Source: Bacteroidota bacterium | Lineage (GTDB): Bacteria > Bacteroidota > Rhodothermia > Balneolales > HLUCCA01 | Assembly (NCBI GenBank): GCA_003448835.1 | Contig: DLXM01000303.1 | Location: 1-7,374 of the forward strand | Reading direction: 5' to 3' | DNA: 7,374 bases | Shown: in pieces, positions 5,575 to 7,374 of the stretch | Layout: each line of letters begins with the position of its first letter | How positions within the stretch are numbered: the stretch's first letter is position 1 | Made by a program: the position numbers and the translations under genes | The notes under the pieces: model-generated | What the model was told of the DNA's origin: nothing | What the model saw: the letters and a program-made list of their open reading frames with translations, nothing else | Database searches by the model: none

Positions 5575-6119
5575 TGAGCTATCCTTGGTATAAAGTAATA
5601 ACAGAGAGTTCAATGGATCTGAATCAAGGCGATCTTATTCCTAACTGCCCTATTGTTATTCCACCTTCAGAAATTACCTCAGAAGGATATACCGATGTAG
5701 ATTTTAAGGAGATTGATTCGATAATTATGACTCAATCATGTGATTTATCTCATGAAAAAGTGGAAATCGTTCTGGTGTGTCCTTACTATTCACTTTCACA
5801 ATTTTTAGCTAATCTACCTAGTGATCAAGTACGTTCGAATAAAGCCAAAAGAAAAGTAATTGAACAACTCAGAAAAGGTTATCTACCAAGTTATCACCTT
5901 TTAAACAAAGACGTTGAAACTCCAAATTTAGATGAATGGCAAGTAGTTGATTTCCGGAATGTTTACGGCATTCATTTTTCTAGTCTTCTATCAATTGTTG
6001 ATAAATTAGACAGGAGGGTCAGACTTCTTCCCCCTTACAGAGAACATCTGTCTCAATCATTTGCAAGATATTTTATGAGAGTAGGTTTACCACAAGATAT
6101 TGTGGTGGATGGTTACTAG
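5574..6119 (+). CDS. TQSCDL-motif protein, third gene of the TIGR04255 cassette
   Basis: 181 residues, unnamed but with segments I recall as conserved in uncharacterised proteins: IIMTQSCDLSHEKVEIVLVCP (from residue 50; core TQSCDL 53-58), LRKGYLPSYHLL (99-110), WQVVDFRNV (122-130) and the dense block LPPYREHLSQSFARYFMRVG (152-171) followed by LP. Two cysteines, C56 in TQSCDL and C69 in VCP, flank a strand; C25 is a third. A Cys-based active site or metal site is conceivable but not shown. No signal peptide or membrane segment is visible. The gene starts inside the preceding stop codon (TGATG) and has no SD of its own. I recall this kind of protein lying near TIGR04255 genes, but could not check it here. 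It looks full length and intact. Confidence 0.82.
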   Translation: MSYPWYKVITESSMDLNQGDLIPNCPIVIPPSEITSEGYTDVDFKEIDSIIMTQSCDLSHEKVEIVLVCPYYSLSQFLANLPSDQVRSNKAKRKVIEQLRKGYLPSYHLLNKDVETPNLDEWQVVDFRNVYGIHFSSLLSIVDKLDRRVRLLPPYREHLSQSFARYFMRVGLPQDIVVDGY

Positions 6120-6321
6120 TCGAGTTCAATAGTTAATATAAATGTTACCGTTTGAGCTTTGGGTTTCAGTTCAATTGAAAACAAGCATTTAAATTCATCA
6201 AGTACACTTCTCTGAGGCTTGACCTCATAGAATTAATACCTATTGAGTCAATAAATATCCATTCAACAAGGGGCAATTAGTATGGTTGCGCTGCAATTTT
6301 TGTCATTAAATCAATAACAAT
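6120..6321. other. Convergent intergenic gap, no gene seen
   Basis: The cassette and the HEPN gene converge on this 202-bp AT-rich gap. A 5-bp hairpin (TGAGG at 6213-6217, CCTCA at 6223-6227) has no T-run, and TTGC-GCT-GCAA at 6286-6296 followed by TTTTT has only a 4-bp stem, so no terminator is called. AGTTCAAT occurs at 6123-6130 and 6168-6175. An 11-codon ORF at 6282-6317 has an AGGGG upstream but nothing else in its favour. Confidence 0.4.
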
Positions 6322-6972
6322 TTATGCTTTGGGAAACTTGTCTTTATATAAATGTATGTCATTAATCTTACCAGTACTTATCGCCTCTTCAAACTTTACC
6401 CCTGACTTTAGCCATCCAATTAAATGTTCAACAGATCCAATTGAAATATTCTCTGAGTACAGAGTTATGATATGCTGTCCGATATAAAAATAACGTATTT
6501 CATTCATGAATTGGCTTATCAATGCTAGGGAGTCAATAACTGATTCTTTGTTAAAAATAATTTTTCTAATGTTCCCACTATCCAGAAATGTTTTATAGTC
6601 AAAATGCGACAACCGTTTATTTCGTATTATTGAGATAGCTCGTGTTTTATCGAGCAGTTTTGACTTTAAGTCATTCAATGTGGTTTTTAGTAAAAAATCC
6701 GTCTCTGAAAGTAGTTCAATTAATGCATCCAGAGTAAGGTTCTTGTTGCTCTTTGTTTTATGTTTGTCTGTCAGTTGAATAATTGAAATCAGAATATCTT
6801 TTATCAAAGCTATTTGAACTACGATAAAAAAAGCAGGTGCCGTGTAGTTCAATAATTTAATTCGATCCTCATTCTTCAAAAATAATGATTCGTAGACTTG
6901 CCAATTAAAATGTAGCTGAGTAACAATTTGTTCTAATTCGTCAAACTCTTTAGTTATTGATTTTGGTAACAT
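6322..6972 (-). CDS. HEPN-domain protein, AbiU2-like
   Basis: 216 residues, almost entirely helical. The order matches AbiU2-type HEPN domains: an N-terminal helix with FNWQVYESLF (22-31), a hydrophobic helix FFIVVQIALIKDILISIIQLTDK (48-70) containing the family-like ISIIQLTD, a NLTLDALIELL segment (78-88), and the HEPN active-site motif RNKRLSHFD (117-125), in which R117 and H123 fit the R-x4-6-H pattern of HEPN ribonucleases. HEPN proteins are commonly RNases in abortive infection and toxin-antitoxin systems, and AbiU2 was named from a lactococcal phage-resistance system. The hydrophobic helix is more likely a buried core helix than a membrane span. The ATG at 6972 lies 6 nt after the stop of the gene before it; GGGGAAT further upstream is a distant SD. 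No MNT-type nucleotidyltransferase antitoxin is adjacent. The RNase role is inferred from the motif. Confidence 0.75.
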   Translation of the reverse strand: MLPKSITKEFDELEQIVTQLHFNWQVYESLFLKNEDRIKLLNYTAPAFFIVVQIALIKDILISIIQLTDKHKTKSNKNLTLDALIELLSETDFLLKTTLNDLKSKLLDKTRAISIIRNKRLSHFDYKTFLDSGNIRKIIFNKESVIDSLALISQFMNEIRYFYIGQHIITLYSENISIGSVEHLIGWLKSGVKFEEAISTGKINDIHLYKDKFPKA

Positions 6973-6978
6973 AATCTT

Positions 6979-7374
6979 TTATTCCCCGGCAGTTAACATT
7001 TGCCGAATGAAATTATCAAATTGGATAATGGATCGGTTGAAGGTGTTTTGAAGCAATTGAGCTCGTTGTTCCATGGGATTATTCTTGGAAAATGTTCCAT
7101 AATTCGTGGATTGGGTTTCTTGGTATTCCGATGACGATACCTTTAACTCATTCTGATAAGTTTCTCCTTTGTATTGTACCTCTACCATAAACACTCCTAC
7201 AGCTTCCACATTCGACTTGTTATTGCCCGTAAGTAGCTGAGCACCGATTGAAGTTGCACTTTGTTCTGATAGAAACAACTCTTTAAGTGTCACTTTCACA
7301 TCCATTTCGGTCTTAGAAAATGAGTTGAATTTATTCTCAAAGTAGGCGGTCTGATCAACGTCAACTATTTTTCC
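6979..7374 (-). CDS. C-terminal part of a possible envelope lipoprotein (YajG-like?), runs off right edge
   Basis: The minus frame is open from the window edge to the TAA at 6981-6979, giving 131 residues. An internal ATG at 7305-7303 is probably not the start: the frame continues upstream (GKIVDVDQTAYFENKFNSFS), and no SD precedes it. The pattern is a strand (MDVKVTLKELFLSE), a polar turn (TGNNKSN), two strands (VEAVGVFMVEVQYKGETYQNELKVSS) and a helix at the end (FNRSIIQFDNFIRQML). This order recalls the C-terminal half of YajG-like outer-membrane lipoproteins, but the similarity is by eye and weak; the signal peptide and lipobox, if any, lie outside the window. The gene is slightly richer in G and C than the HEPN gene 6 nt downstream, and may be a resident gene next to which the HEPN gene was inserted. 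Coding status is much surer than function. Confidence 0.7.
   Translation of the reverse strand, partial: GKIVDVDQTAYFENKFNSFSKTEMDVKVTLKELFLSEQSATSIGAQLLTGNNKSNVEAVGVFMVEVQYKGETYQNELKVSSSEYQETQSTNYGTFSKNNPMEQRAQLLQNTFNRSIIQFDNFIRQMLTAGE

Noticed and set aside
6213..6227. Hairpin TGAGG-CTTGA-CCTCA between the convergent genes as a terminator
   Set aside because: Five-base-pair stem with no T-run on either strand.
6282..6317. 11-codon ORF preceded by AGGGG
   Set aside because: A purine-rich stretch alone is not enough; there is no conservation evidence and no promoter.
7303..7305. ATG as the start of the right-edge minus-strand gene
   Set aside because: The frame stays open for 23 more codons to the window edge with protein-like content and no SD precedes the ATG, so the gene is treated as partial.
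1..7374. CRISPR array, tRNA, rRNA, insertion sequence or integrase
   Set aside because: I saw no regularly spaced repeats, tRNA-like cloverleaf, transposase or integrase motifs, or terminal inverted repeats with target duplications.

Overview
The window looks like a piece of a bacterial defence island, probably in a Gram-negative organism. The Gram-negative guess rests on two weak hints: the gene at the right edge has the look of the C-terminal half of an envelope lipoprotein, and the left-edge gene resembles NadS/HigA-type antitoxins. I cannot name a species. Base composition is uneven. hsdM is clearly richer in G and C, with many C- or G-ending codons, while almost everything around it is AT-rich, which fits genes of separate origin collected at one site.

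Layout from left to right: (1) 1-107, minus strand, the start of a small helix-turn-helix antitoxin-like gene that leaves the window, with a strong Shine-Dalgarno (SD) sequence and a promoter/operator at 161-188. (2) 324-1251, minus strand, a two-gene unit: an XRE-type regulator with a long C-terminal tail, then a 20-nt overlapping gene whose product resembles a SecB-like chaperone; a perfect 20-bp palindrome lies just upstream. (3) 1521-4345, plus strand, hsdM and hsdS of a type I restriction-modification system, 2 nt apart; no hsdR is present in the window. (4) 4506-6119, plus strand, a tight three-gene cassette: a TIGR04255-family protein, a 113-residue protein I do not recognise, and a 181-residue protein with TQSCDL and PPYREHLSQ motifs. 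(5) 6322-6972, minus strand, a HEPN-domain protein of AbiU2 type, lying 6 nt behind (6) 6979-7374, minus strand, the 3' end of the envelope-protein-like gene, which runs off the right edge.

Working picture: hsdMS methylates, and would cut only with an HsdR supplied from elsewhere. The HTH/SecB-like pair is an autoregulated module reminiscent of toxin-antitoxin-chaperone systems but with no recognisable toxin. The TIGR04255 cassette is translated as one coupled unit and is the best candidate for an undescribed system. The HEPN gene is a likely RNase effector that appears to use the transcription of the gene before it. Family assignments come from motif recognition by eye, not from searches.
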